The position numbers and the translations under genes are program-made. Source: Simonsiella muelleri ATCC 29453 (GTDB lineage: Bacteria; Pseudomonadota; Gammaproteobacteria; Burkholderiales; Neisseriaceae). From it: a stretch of 64,000 nt of DNA. The stretch covers positions 1,550,001-1,614,000 of the forward strand of contig NZ_CP019448.1 of assembly GCF_002951835.1 (NCBI RefSeq). The letters run 5' to 3'. A model generated the notes under the pieces. The model saw nothing but the letters and a program-made list of their open reading frames with translations. It was not told where the DNA came from and made no database searches. This document shows positions 52,238-62,363 of this stretch, piece after piece; position 1 is the stretch's first letter, and each line of letters opens with the position of its first letter.

Positions 52238-52591
52238 AATTTAATTTTGTGTATGAAAATAATAAAAAATGTAAGGATACGCTTTCAGGCAGCCTGAAAC
52301 AAGTTGCGTCTAATGTTTGTCTGCTCTGAAGATTCAAACGACTATATATTAATAAATCTCATTAAATTCATATAGATAATTTATAGATAATTATTCTATT
52401 TGCCAGATAAAGTGTGAAGAATAGCACGAAATAGACTGGGTATGGTGTATCATTCGCATATTTTGATTGATTACATTAGTTTTGTTGATTTTTAGGCGTT
52501 ACTGAATTTGTTGGACTCAATTGGGAGTTGGACAAAATTTTTGGGCGGCCTGAAAAAATGTTTTTTTTATTGTCAATATTTTAGGTTATTA
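52238..52591. other. Intergenic region between mrp and the PiT gene
   Basis: An AT-rich 354-base stretch with an extended uptake sequence near 52285-52300 and a lone family B end (TTCAAACGACTATA at 52332-52345). A degenerate uptake sequence is near 52546-52556. No gene recognised. Confidence 0.5.
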
Positions 52592-54217
52592 ATGAACTCT
52601 GTTAATTCTGAAACTCATCAACATTCAGACAGCTCAACCAGTCTTCAGGCTGCCATGAATCAACCGCGTCATTTATCTGCCATTTTAATATTTTTATTGA
52701 TTTTATTCAGTGGATTAGGCTATTTATTTTATCAATTGTACGGCGACATTGTGCAAGTGGGTGGTTTGGATACGCGAACCGTGATTTTGCTGGTCGTTGC
52801 GCTATTGATTGCGCTGGGATTTGAATTTGTCAATGGTTTCCATGACACCGCTAACGCAGTCGCTACCGTGATTTACACGCATTCATTACCGCCTACTTTT
52901 GCGGTGGTGTGGTCGGGTATGTTTAATTTTTTGGGTGTGTTGGTGTCCAGTGGCGTGGTGGCGTATGGAATTATTGCGCTGTTACCCGTGGAGCTGATTT
53001 TGAACGTGGGTAGTGGGCATGGTTTTGCGATGGTGTTTGCGTTGTTGTTAGCGGCAATCATTTGGAATTTGGGGACGTGGTATTTTGGTTTGCCAGCATC
53101 TTCTTCACACACTTTGGTGGGGTCTATTATGGGCGTGGGCATTGCCAATGCGATGTTACACGGTCGTCCTGCGATTACGGGTGTGGATTGGACGCAAGTG
53201 CAAAAAGTGGGCATGGCGTTATTGATTTCGCCGTTGGTGGGATTTGGTTTAGCGGCTGTATTGTTGTTGCTGGCAAAACGCGCGTTGGCAAGGCAGCCTG
53301 AATTATTTGATGCGCCTCAAAACGATGCGCCTCCACCGACTTGGATTCGTTCGTTGTTGATTTTGACGTGTACGGGGGTTTCATTTGCACACGGTTCTAA
53401 TGACGGACAAAAAGGCATGGGTTTGATTATGTTAATTTTAGTGGGGATTTTGCCTGTGGCTTACGGTGTGAATCATTCAATTACGCCGCAACAAATGACC
53501 CAATTTGCATCCGAATCACATCGCATTGTTCAAATGATTCAGCAGCATTCACCGAATACATTTTCAGGCAGCCTGAAAGATGCGCAACAGCAATTAATTG
53601 ATTATATTCAATCTCATAAACAAACTGAAAAATTATTGCCTGCGTTGGCAGTACACATTCAAGACGTGGAACAAAAAACCATGCAGCAACCTGATTTGTC
53701 GCAATTAAATAATCAGCAAGTCAGTGAGTTACGCAATCAAATTTATTTGACTGCCGAAACCATCAAACAATTAGACAAACAAGCCGCATTAACTACACAA
53801 CCTCAATTAGCCGATGCACTCAAATCGTATCAACAACAAATTGATAAACAAACCAAATTTATTCCATTGTGGGTGAAAATTGTGGTGGCGTTGGCGTTAG
53901 GATTGGGGACAATGGTTGGTTGGAAGCGCATTGTGGTTACGGTTGGCGAAAAAATTGGGCAACAACATTTGACTTACGCGCAAGGTGCATCTGCGGAGTT
54001 GATTGCGATGGGGACGATTGGTGCGGCGGATATTTGGGGGTTACCCGTTTCCACGACACATGTTTTGTCTTCTGGTATTGCGGGGACGATGGCGGCGAAT
54101 CGTTCGGGTGTGCAAAAACAAACGTTGATTAATTTATTATTGGCATGGGTTTCCACTTTGCCAGCCGCGATGTTATTGAGTGGCGTATTGTATTGGATTT
54201 TGAGTTTTATTTTTTAA
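52592..54217 (+). CDS. PiT family inorganic phosphate transporter
   Basis: With ATG 52592 (MNSVNSETHQHSDSS) the protein has 541 residues; a later ATG at 52655 (MNQPRHL) is also possible. The two PiT signature repeats are present: GFEFVNGFHDTANAVATVIYT and GAADIWGLPVSTTHVLSSGIAGT, plus GTWYFGLPASSSHTLVGSI and FAHGSNDGQKGMG. About ten membrane helices surround a large Gln-rich cytosolic insert (about 325-435) with coiled-coil character, an arrangement seen in some Gram-negative PiT proteins. It imports phosphate with H+ or Na+. An in-frame uptake sequence encodes FSGSLKDAQQ in the insert. Confidence 0.9.
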   Translation: MNSVNSETHQHSDSSTSLQAAMNQPRHLSAILIFLLILFSGLGYLFYQLYGDIVQVGGLDTRTVILLVVALLIALGFEFVNGFHDTANAVATVIYTHSLPPTFAVVWSGMFNFLGVLVSSGVVAYGIIALLPVELILNVGSGHGFAMVFALLLAAIIWNLGTWYFGLPASSSHTLVGSIMGVGIANAMLHGRPAITGVDWTQVQKVGMALLISPLVGFGLAAVLLLLAKRALARQPELFDAPQNDAPPPTWIRSLLILTCTGVSFAHGSNDGQKGMGLIMLILVGILPVAYGVNHSITPQQMTQFASESHRIVQMIQQHSPNTFSGSLKDAQQQLIDYIQSHKQTEKLLPALAVHIQDVEQKTMQQPDLSQLNNQQVSELRNQIYLTAETIKQLDKQAALTTQPQLADALKSYQQQIDKQTKFIPLWVKIVVALALGLGTMVGWKRIVVTVGEKIGQQHLTYAQGASAELIAMGTIGAADIWGLPVSTTHVLSSGIAGTMAANRSGVQKQTLINLLLAWVSTLPAAMLLSGVLYWILSFIF

Positions 54218-54261
54218 AATGATGTTACCATAATCGCATCTTGGTAGCTTGATTGATTAAC

Positions 54262-54370
54262 TTATAGTGTTTTAAATCTAAATTAGGACAAAGTGATAAT
54301 ATCTGCCGTGTACGCATGGTACATTATGACGTTAGCAATGTTGTACTGATTTGAATTTAAAGCACTATAA
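54262..54370. repeat. Correia-like element, family B (about 109 bp, near complete)
   Basis: TTATAGTGTTTTAAATCTAA at the left and ATTTGAATTTAAAGCACTATAA at the right are inverted copies with three mismatches over 21 bases. The interior starts AGGACAAAG and ends GTTGTACTG. End sequence TATAGTG and the TAGGACAA/GTACTG blocks resemble the neisserial Correia repeat. It lies upstream of parC. Confidence 0.75.
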
Positions 54371-54465
54371 TTATTTCTCTGAAGAGAAAACCTTTCAGGC
54401 TGCCTGAAATTCCTTTAAAATAATCCATCTTAATTTAATTAAATTATTCTCAAAATTCAAACGCC

Positions 54466-56745
54466 ATGTACTCCGACACCCTAGAACTCGCCCCCTACGC
54501 CGAACGCGCCTACCTTGAATACGCCATGAGTGTGGTCAAAGGTCGCGCCCTGCCAGCCGTGCAAGACGGACAAAAACCAGTACAACGCCGTATTTTGTTT
54601 GCGATGAAAGACATGGGTTTGGTACATGGCGCGAAACCTGTTAAATCAGCGCGTGTGGTGGGAGAAATTTTGGGTAAATATCATCCACATGGTGACAGTT
54701 CGGCTTATGAAGCGATGGTTCGCATGGCACAAGATTTTACTTTGCGCTATCCCTTGATTGATGGTGTGGGCAATTTTGGTTCACGTGATGGCGATGGGGC
54801 GGCGGCGATGCGTTACACCGAAGCGTGTCTGACACCATTGGCGGAGCTTTTATTGAGTGAAATCAATCAAGGTACTGTGGATTTTGTGCCGAATTATGAT
54901 GGCGCGTTTGATGAACCTGTCTCATTACCTGCGCGTTTACCGATGGTGCTACTTAATGGTGCGAGCGGTATTGCGGTGGGTATGGCGACTGAAATTCCAT
55001 CGCATAATTTGAACGAAGTTACGCAAGCTGCGGTGGCTTTGTTAAAAAAACCAAGTTTACAGCTAACTGATTTAATGGATTTTATTCCTGCGCCTGATTT
55101 TGCTGGGGGCGGGCATATCATCACGCCAACCAAAGATTTGCAACATATTTACGAAACAGGTAAAGGCAGCCTGCGTGTGCGTGCGCGTTACCAGATTGAC
55201 AAAATGGCGCGTGGACAGTGGCGGGTGATTGTGTCTGAATTGCCACCGAATACGTCTGCTGCAAAAATTCTTGCCGAAATTGAAGAGCAAACCAATCCCA
55301 AACCCAAAGCAGGTAAAAAGCAACTCAATCAAGACCAACTCAATACCAAAAAATTGATGCTGGATTTGATTGAAAAAGTGCGTGATGAAAGCGACAGTGA
55401 ACATCCTGTTCGCCTTGTTTTTGAACCGAAATCCAGTCGTATTGAGCCAGAACATTTTGTCAATACACTCATGGCGCAAACCAGTTTAGAAGGTAATGTT
55501 TCAGTCAATTTGGTGATGATGGGCATGGACAATCGTCCTGCGCAAAAAAATCTCAAAACGATTTTGCAAGAATGGCTGGATTATCGTGTGGCAACGGTTA
55601 CGCGCCGATTGCAACATCGTCTGCACGCCGTTGAAAAGCGCATTCACATTCTGGACGGACGCATGATTGCGTTTTTGCACATTGATGAAATCATTCGCGT
55701 TATTCGTGAATCAGACGAACCAAAGCAAGATTTAATCCGCCAATTTGGTTTAACTGAAATTCAGGCAGACGATATTTTGGAAATTCGGTTGCGCCAATTG
55801 GCACGTTTAGAGGGCGTAAAATTAAAAAGCGAATTGAACGAATTACGCGAAGAACAAGGCAGCCTGAAAAATTTATTGTCTGATGAAGACGCAAAGAAAA
55901 AGTTAATTATCAAAGAGATGAAAGCTGATGCCAAACAATTTGGTGATGCACGACGCACTTTGGTGGAAGCCGCCGAACGCGCCACTTTAACGCAAACAAC
56001 CGCCGATGAACCGATTACGCTGATTTTGTCGCAAAAAGGCTGGATTCGTGCGCGTGCAGGGCATGATGTGGATTTGTCGCAAATCGCGTTTAAAGAAGGC
56101 GATGATTTGCAACAGGTTTTGCAAACGCGTACCGTTCAATCGGTTGTGGTGTTGGACGATTTGGGGCGCAGTTACACGATTAATCCTGCTGATGTGCCAA
56201 AAGGGCGCGGTGATGGTGTGCCACTGGGTTCGTTGATTGAGATTCAGGCAGGCGCAAAAGCGTTGGCGATGCTTTCAGGCAGCAATGATGACCATTATTT
56301 GCTTGCCCATTCAGGTGGTTACGGCTTTATTTGTAAACTGGAAGATTTGCATTCTCGCTCAAAAACAGGTAAAACCGTCATGATGTTGGAAGCTGGCGAA
56401 ACCGTTTTGCCGCCAGTGCCTGTGTATTTGTCCGCACTCATTAATCCTGATTGCAAAGTGGTATTAGCGACCGAACAAAAACGTTTATTGGCATTTCCAA
56501 TTGGTGAGATGAAAATCATGGCAAAAGGACGTGGTTTACAATTAATCCGTTTGCAAGGTAATGATAAACTGATTTTAATTAATGTATTAAAAACGGAAAA
56601 CTGTACATTAGATATTGTGGGTAAGCGTGGTGGCGAAAGCAAAGAAATTGTGCATCTTGTTGATATCATCAACAAACGAGGACACAAAGGTAAGGTGTCG
56701 AACATTTCAGGCAGCCTGAAAAAATTAAGTGAATATGAAAATTGA
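54466..56745 (+). CDS. parC: DNA topoisomerase IV subunit A
   Basis: The 759-residue protein has the catalytic Tyr in AAMRYTEACLT and the quinolone-target segment KYHPHGDSSAYEAMVRMAQ, where the positions usually changed in resistance keep Ser and Glu. The C-terminal beta-propeller begins near residue 495 (ITLILSQKGWIRARAGHD). ParC with ParE decatenates daughter chromosomes. The gene ends in an in-frame uptake sequence giving NISGSLKKLSEYEN. No strong RBS is visible before ATG 54466. The histidine kinase gene starts 5 bases after the stop. Confidence 0.95.
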   Translation: MYSDTLELAPYAERAYLEYAMSVVKGRALPAVQDGQKPVQRRILFAMKDMGLVHGAKPVKSARVVGEILGKYHPHGDSSAYEAMVRMAQDFTLRYPLIDGVGNFGSRDGDGAAAMRYTEACLTPLAELLLSEINQGTVDFVPNYDGAFDEPVSLPARLPMVLLNGASGIAVGMATEIPSHNLNEVTQAAVALLKKPSLQLTDLMDFIPAPDFAGGGHIITPTKDLQHIYETGKGSLRVRARYQIDKMARGQWRVIVSELPPNTSAAKILAEIEEQTNPKPKAGKKQLNQDQLNTKKLMLDLIEKVRDESDSEHPVRLVFEPKSSRIEPEHFVNTLMAQTSLEGNVSVNLVMMGMDNRPAQKNLKTILQEWLDYRVATVTRRLQHRLHAVEKRIHILDGRMIAFLHIDEIIRVIRESDEPKQDLIRQFGLTEIQADDILEIRLRQLARLEGVKLKSELNELREEQGSLKNLLSDEDAKKKLIIKEMKADAKQFGDARRTLVEAAERATLTQTTADEPITLILSQKGWIRARAGHDVDLSQIAFKEGDDLQQVLQTRTVQSVVVLDDLGRSYTINPADVPKGRGDGVPLGSLIEIQAGAKALAMLSGSNDDHYLLAHSGGYGFICKLEDLHSRSKTGKTVMMLEAGETVLPPVPVYLSALINPDCKVVLATEQKRLLAFPIGEMKIMAKGRGLQLIRLQGNDKLILINVLKTENCTLDIVGKRGGESKEIVHLVDIINKRGHKGKVSNISGSLKKLSEYEN

Positions 56746-56750
56746 ATGCC

Positions 56751-58415
56751 ATGATTAAAGTCAAAGATTTAAAAAATCGCTTTTGGAAGCAGCAAGATTG
56801 GGATACCCAAATTGACCGAATCATTGGTTTTACCAATATCGCGCGTATTACCATTTTATTCACATTGATGATGTTTTCTGCCATCGCCAGCGATACCAAA
56901 CATTTACTCAAACAATTAGTAGATGAAGACAGTCCCGCCAATAGGCTGCCTGAAGTGATGGTGTATCTGCAAAGCTCCGGTATGAAAGTGTGGTTTGCGG
57001 TGTACGGTTTTTTGTTGCTGTTGGGCGTATTTTACCCGAGTTGGCAGAAACAAAATCGTTGGGAAATGCCTAATATCACTTCGGTGGTGGACATTACCAT
57101 GATGGTGCTGCTCACACACTTGTTGGGCAGTGTGGGTGTTGGTGTGGGTTTTGGGATTTTGATTTTGCCCTTTTTGGCGGTATCATGTGTTTTGAGTTAT
57201 GGGCGATATTGGTTATTGTATGCGTCTTATGCGGCATTATTATTGACGATTAGTTTTTTGGTTCAATATGTTCCGTTTGATCGTGGTTGGCACGCATATG
57301 TGGGTGTGAGTGCAAATTTTATTTTGTTGGTTGTGGGATTTTATTTGGTTTCGGTGTTGACTTCTTTGTCTGCCAGTTATTTGACGAGCGCGAGTCAATC
57401 GGTGGAAAAACACCGCACCGCCTACGAACAAATCAGCGCATTGAATAAAGTCGTGTTGAATCGAATGCGAGAAGCCGTAATTGTTGTAGATGAAACGCGC
57501 CGTGTTTGGTTACACAATCGTCGAGCCATTTTTTATTTCCCCAATTTGAAAGTGAATACTGAAGCGCATTTTCTACAAGAATTGGTTAGACGTTGGCGCA
57601 GCAATACGCGACAATTTTTTGAAACCAACATCATGATTAATGATGTGGACATGAATATCCGCGCGACGCCTGTGTATCAAAATGATGTTGAATTGTTGAT
57701 TTTATTTATTCGCTCGGAAAAAGATAGGCAGGCTGAAGCACAATCGGTTAAATTAACTTCGTTGGGTTTGCTCACGGCAAATTTGGCACATGAAATTCGC
57801 AATCCGCTTTCTGCCGTTCGTCAAGCCAATGGTTTGATGACTGAAAGCGCGGAAGATGACCCTATAATGACCAAATTGTGCAGTATTATTGATAAGAATA
57901 TTGCCCGAATCGACCGCATGATTGAAGAAGTCTCCACACTCAACAAAAGCGACCGAACCAACAAAGAAACCATTAAATTAGACGAGTTTTGGAAAAATTT
58001 TCAGCAGGAGTTTTTACTCACACGTCCAGAAGCCATAGGCAGCCTGAAAGTAGATATTAGTAGACGCAGTGAAGCCGTGTTTGACCCCATGCATTTACAA
58101 CAAATTTTGTGGAATTTATGCAATAACGCGTGGCGACATTGTCAGAAAAAAGCCCATTCCATTCATGTGGCGATATTGCCTTTAATTAACAGCGATTTTG
58201 TGTCTATTACGGTACGCGATGATGGTGGTGGCGTACCCGATGAAATGCAAATTCATTTGTTTGAACCTTTTTTTACCACACAATCACAATCTGAAGGTAC
58301 GGGTTTGGGTTTGTATGTGGCGCGAGAATTAGCCCATGCCAATCGTGGTGATTTGCGCTATTTGCCCAACCGAAAAGCCTTTGAAATTTTATTACCGAAA
58401 GCACGTTATGACTAG
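56751..58415 (+). CDS. PilS-like membrane sensor histidine kinase
   Basis: From ATG 56751 (MIKVKDLKNRFWKQQ) the protein has 554 residues; a TTG at 56742 would overlap parC. Six membrane helices fill residues 25-210, a short sensor region follows, then the phospho-His site LTANLAHEIRNPLSAVRQANG, the N box NLCNNAWRHCQ, and ATP-lid motifs DDGGGVPDE, GTGLGLYVA. Layout matches PilS and related kinases that phosphorylate NtrC-class regulators. The regulator gene overlaps its 3' end. Because that gene is frameshifted, the pathway may be off. Confidence 0.87.
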   Translation: MIKVKDLKNRFWKQQDWDTQIDRIIGFTNIARITILFTLMMFSAIASDTKHLLKQLVDEDSPANRLPEVMVYLQSSGMKVWFAVYGFLLLLGVFYPSWQKQNRWEMPNITSVVDITMMVLLTHLLGSVGVGVGFGILILPFLAVSCVLSYGRYWLLYASYAALLLTISFLVQYVPFDRGWHAYVGVSANFILLVVGFYLVSVLTSLSASYLTSASQSVEKHRTAYEQISALNKVVLNRMREAVIVVDETRRVWLHNRRAIFYFPNLKVNTEAHFLQELVRRWRSNTRQFFETNIMINDVDMNIRATPVYQNDVELLILFIRSEKDRQAEAQSVKLTSLGLLTANLAHEIRNPLSAVRQANGLMTESAEDDPIMTKLCSIIDKNIARIDRMIEEVSTLNKSDRTNKETIKLDEFWKNFQQEFLLTRPEAIGSLKVDISRRSEAVFDPMHLQQILWNLCNNAWRHCQKKAHSIHVAILPLINSDFVSITVRDDGGGVPDEMQIHLFEPFFTTQSQSEGTGLGLYVARELAHANRGDLRYLPNRKAFEILLPKARYD

Positions 58416-60025
58416 AAGCAGCCTGAACCGCCCCGTATTGGTGGTGGACGATGAAGCCGATATTCGCGATTTGATGGAAATGACACTCATGAAAATGGGT
58501 TTAAGCGTGGACACCGCAGAGGGGGTTGCCATTGCCAAAAATAAATTGAATCAGAGCAAATATTCTTTGGTTTTAACGGATATGCGCATGCCTGATGGCT
58601 CTGGTTTGGAAGTTGTGGAACATATTACAAAAAATCAAATGGATACGCCAGTTGCAGTGATTACCGCATTTGGTAATGCTGACCAAGCGGTACAGGCATT
58701 AAAAATTGGTGCGTTTGATTATTTGCAAAAGCCGATTACTTTTTACTTTGGCGCAATTACGTACGCTGGTTAAATCGGCGATTAAAGTGCAAGACGAACA
58801 CGATACTCCTGTCGCTCCCCCAAAAAAATCCGACCCAAAAAAATCCGATAACAAAGAAGAAAAAGAAGAAAATGAATGGAGTGAAATCGCAGATACGCTC
58901 ACTCAAGCTACGCGTAGTTCGCGTGGGCGCAATCTGTCTTCAGCCAGCCTGAAAGCCGAAACAATTGATACGCCCGAGAAAACAATCAAATCAGATAAAT
59001 TAGACAAGATTGAAGTGGTTGATTCGCCTTCAGGCAGCCTGAAAAAAGACAGCAGCGTCCCCAGAATCATGGGTTCATCACAGCAAATTGAAGAAGCTCG
59101 TCGCTTGATTCGCAAACTCGCAGACAGCAATGTTCCCGTGTATATTTCGGGAGAAAGTGGTTCGGGTAAAGAACAAGCGGCGCGTAGTATTCATGAATTA
59201 TCCAATCGTTACGACAAACCTTTTATCGCGGTAAACTGTGGCGCAATCCCTGAAAATTTGATGGAAAGCGAATTTTTTGGTTACAAAAAAGGCAGTTTTA
59301 CAGGCGCAGACCAAGACCGTTTGGGCTTTTTCCAACACGCACATGGCGGCACACTTTTTCTGGACGAAGTGGCGGATTTACCGCTTGGCATGCAGGTAAA
59401 ATTGCTCCGAGCCATTCAAGAAAAAGCCGTTCGCCGCATTGGGGATGCGCAAGAAGTGAAAGTAGATGTTCGTATTATTTCTGCCACGCATAAAAATTTG
59501 GAATCGTTGGTGGACAGTGGCGCGTTTCGTCAAGACTTGTTTTACCGTTTGAATGTGGTTACGCTAAAAATGCCACCGTTGCGCGAGATGCATGAAGATT
59601 TGGAATATCTCATTGTGCATTTATTGCGCAAACATCACGGGACGGGCATTAAAATGACTTCCGCAGCACGTCAAGCTTTGCTGCATTACAACTATCCTGG
59701 CAATTTTCGTGAATTGGAAAATATTTTGGAACGCGCCGTTGCCTTAGCAAGCAACCATACAATTGATGTAGACGATTTGCAAATCAATACGCAGCCGATG
59801 GCTTTGGATGGCGAACATTTTTCATTGGCGGAACACAATGCCAGTGGTTTACCAACTTTCCAGATGGGACATATGCAATTGCAAGATTATTTGGACGATG
59901 TAGAACGCCAAATTTTGCAACAAGCTCTTGATTATACAAAATATAATCGTACGCAAGCGGCAAAAGTTTTGGGCATTAGTTTCCGCAGTATGCGTTATCG
60001 TTTGGATCGTTTGAACATTGAATAA
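58408..60025 (+). pseudogene. PilR/NtrC-like sigma-54 response regulator, split by a frameshift
   Basis: The first frame from ATG 58408 gives a receiver domain (VVDDEADIRDLM, phospho-Asp in VLTDMRMPDGSG, KPIT) and then runs to a stop near 58773. The second frame, starting inside the receiver's end (FTLAQLRTLVKSAIK), continues through a long acidic linker to the AAA+ domain (GESGSGKEQAARSIHE, GSFTGA, FLDEVADLP) and a Fis-type helix-turn-helix (NRTQAAKVLGISFRSMRYRL). Removing one T from the five-T run at 58740-58744 joins both as KPITFTLAQLR. So one base is in excess: real mutation, switching tract or read error. The kinase gene overlaps by eight bases. Confidence 0.85.
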
Positions 60026-60095
60026 AATATGAATGGATTTCAGGTAGCCTGAAAAAGAATTTCTCCTGTATTTTTCTTATTGCGAAAGCCTCATC

Positions 60096-60953
60096 ATGAA
60101 CATTTCTTTAAAAAAAATTTATTCTGGCAAAGTCCGCGATTTATATGAAATTGACGACAAAACCATGCTGATTGTGGCGACTGATCGTTTATCGGCATTT
60201 GATGTGATTTTGAATGAACCCATTGATGGAAAGGGCGAAATTTTAACGCAAATTTCCAATTTTTGGTTCGGTAAACTTGCGCATATTTTGCCTAATCATT
60301 TCACGGGGCAAACGGTTTATGATGTGTTGCCTGCAAACGAAGCCAAAGCCATTGAAAAACGTGCTGTTGTGGTTAAGCGATTGACTCCATTGAAAATTGA
60401 AGCGGTAGTGCGCGGTTATTTGAGTGGCAGTGGCTGGAAAGAATATCAGCAATCTGGTGCGGTTTGTGGCATCAGGCTGCCTGAAAATTTGCGCCAAGCC
60501 GAACAATTGCCCGAAGTGATTTTCACGCCGTCCACCAAAGCAGAAGTAGGCGATCATGATGAAAATATTTCATTTGAACAATGTGTTGACATTATCGGTG
60601 CCGATTTAGCGGAGCAAGTTCGCGCCAAAGCCATTCAGTTGTACACAGAAGCGGCCGAATTTGCCAAAATGCGTGGCATCATTATCGCTGACACTAAATT
60701 TGAATTTGGTTTAGATGAAAACGGTGTTTTGACGTTAATGGACGAAGTGTTAACGCCTGATTCGAGTCGCTTTTGGGCGATGCAAACGTATGAAGTGGGC
60801 AAAAATCCACCATCATTTGATAAACAATTTGTACGCGATTGGTTAGAATCCAGCGGTTGGAATAAGCAGCCGCCTGCACCAAAAGTGCCAGCAGACGTAT
60901 TAAGAAAAACCGTTGAAAAATATCAAGAAGCATTAAATGTGCTGACGCAATAA
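60096..60953 (+). CDS. purC: Phosphoribosylaminoimidazole-succinocarboxamide synthase
   Basis: The 285-residue enzyme starts KKIYSGKVRDLYEIDDKTMLIVATDRLSAFD and has VVRGYLSGSGWKEYQQSG and LIMDEVLTPDSSRFW, the SAICAR synthetase signatures. It is the longer yeast-like form rather than the 237-residue E. coli form. It joins aspartate to CAIR; purB, which acts next, is elsewhere in this window. An in-frame uptake sequence gives IRLPENLRQ near residue 127. Confidence 0.95.
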   Translation: MNISLKKIYSGKVRDLYEIDDKTMLIVATDRLSAFDVILNEPIDGKGEILTQISNFWFGKLAHILPNHFTGQTVYDVLPANEAKAIEKRAVVVKRLTPLKIEAVVRGYLSGSGWKEYQQSGAVCGIRLPENLRQAEQLPEVIFTPSTKAEVGDHDENISFEQCVDIIGADLAEQVRAKAIQLYTEAAEFAKMRGIIIADTKFEFGLDENGVLTLMDEVLTPDSSRFWAMQTYEVGKNPPSFDKQFVRDWLESSGWNKQPPAPKVPADVLRKTVEKYQEALNVLTQ

Positions 60954-61015
60954 TTCATAAAATCAAAATGATTTTTCAGGCTGCCTTGCGGTATTTTCAG
61001 GCTGCCTGAAAAAAA

Positions 61016-61771
61016 TCATACCGACATACCACGCCAATATTCACGCAAATAATCCATTTCACGATAAGCCGTTAAATCAATTTGCAGGGGCGTAATGCTG
61101 ATGAATCCGGCTTCACACGCAGCAAAATCCGTGCCATCTTCATTGTCCGACACATCACCAGCCGCACCAATCCAATAAATTGCTTCACCGCGCGGATTAG
61201 TGGACGCAATCACATTTTGAATGTGATGACGCTTGCCTAAACGTGTGGTTTTGTAGCCTTGCAATTCATCGGGCGCAACGGCTGGAATATTCACATTCCA
61301 CAAAACAGGCGCAATAGGCGGATTTTTCAGTAAATGTGATAATACAATCCACGCGGCTTGTTCGGCTGTTTCCGAATATTGCGCGAATTTGTGCGTATTA
61401 AGTGAAAATGCCACCGCAGGAATGCCCATCAAAAAGGCTTCGGTTGCGGCGGCGACTGTGCCCGAATAGAGTGTGTCATCGCCCATGTTTGCACCGTGAT
61501 TGATACCAGAGATGACTAAGTCGGGTTTGAAATCGGGCAGTGCGTGTAAACCCAAATGAATACAATCAGTTGGCGTACCTGTTACATAATAAAATCCATT
61601 TTCTGCAGCGCGAAAACTAAGCGGTCTATCCAGTGTGAGTGAATTGCTTGCGCCACTGCGGTTGCGTTCGGGGGCGACTACACGGACGTTGGCGAATTCG
61701 CTTGCCACACGCGCCAAAATAGCGATGCCTTGCGCTAAATAACCGTCATCATTTGAAATCAAAATGTTCAT
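61016..61771 (-). CDS. surE: 5'/3'-nucleotidase SurE
   Basis: From ATG 61771 (MNILISNDDGYLAQGI), with GGAG about 8 bases before, the protein has 251 residues. The metal-binding NDDG, the Asn/Ser in RNRSGASNSLTL, and GINHGANMGDDTLYSGTVAAA are all present. SurE removes phosphate from nucleoside monophosphates and is linked to stationary-phase survival. Longer starts upstream have no RBS. It converges with purC; two uptake sequences lie in the 62-base gap. Confidence 0.95.
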   Translation of the reverse strand: MNILISNDDGYLAQGIAILARVASEFANVRVVAPERNRSGASNSLTLDRPLSFRAAENGFYYVTGTPTDCIHLGLHALPDFKPDLVISGINHGANMGDDTLYSGTVAAATEAFLMGIPAVAFSLNTHKFAQYSETAEQAAWIVLSHLLKNPPIAPVLWNVNIPAVAPDELQGYKTTRLGKRHHIQNVIASTNPRGEAIYWIGAAGDVSDNEDGTDFAACEAGFISITPLQIDLTAYREMDYLREYWRGMSV

Positions 61772-62363
61772 ACAAAAACTCCTTGTTAATGAAATTATTT
61801 TGTTGTTAGCGGTATAATAGGTAAGATTGTTTATGAACACAAGATTATCTTTCAAGTTGATATCTTTGCAAAAATTCATCTTAGCTCAATTTCTTCTCGA
61901 TGAATTTCTTTAAATTTTAAAAATATTTCAATATTATCTGTTTGTTATGTGATGCTATGCTTTGAATTGCACCTCAATCTAAGGTTTTGCAACGGTTTCA
62001 GGCAGCCTGAAAAATATGTGCGAAATTGGCACATGAGGCGAGTCAGGCGCAATGAAAACCATTGACTGACATTAAATAATGCGTTGAAGTGTATTTGTTT
62101 TTAACTTGTTGTCATCTTTAAACAAACGCCATGATTGGGTAAGAAAATAGGGGTGTTTTTGTTTGCGTATTCATCGCCAAACTGTTAAACTGCAAATATC
62201 TTTATTACATTTATGTACCGCAATGAATAAACCCCAAACAGTTGGGTTTCAACAAAAGGCTGCCTGAAACGCATCAACCGCTTTTCAGGCAGCCTTTTGT
62301 TGCTTGCTGTTTTCAGGCTGCCTGAAAAAATATGATTTAATTAAATGAAGGAAAAACATTACA
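61772..62363. other. Intergenic region between surE and the TerC-CBS gene
   Basis: About 590 bases without a convincing gene. It contains an extended uptake sequence with its TTGCAACGG flank near 61986-62012, a small hairpin at 62229-62249, a 20-bp inverted DUS stem at 62250-62302 and a further palindromic DUS near 62311-62329. GAAGGAAA at 62346-62353 is the RBS of the next gene. Confidence 0.6.
62250..62302. terminator. 20-bp perfect inverted repeat built from uptake sequences
   Basis: CAACAAAAGGCTGCCTGAAA at 62250-62269 is the exact inverse of 62283-62302, with a 13-base loop. It is the longest stem of this kind in the window and stands 60 bases before the TerC-CBS gene. Confidence 0.8.

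Noticed and set aside
54690..54730. Quinolone-resistance change in ParC
   Set aside because: The usual Ser and Glu positions in HPHGDSSAYEAM keep the sensitive residues.
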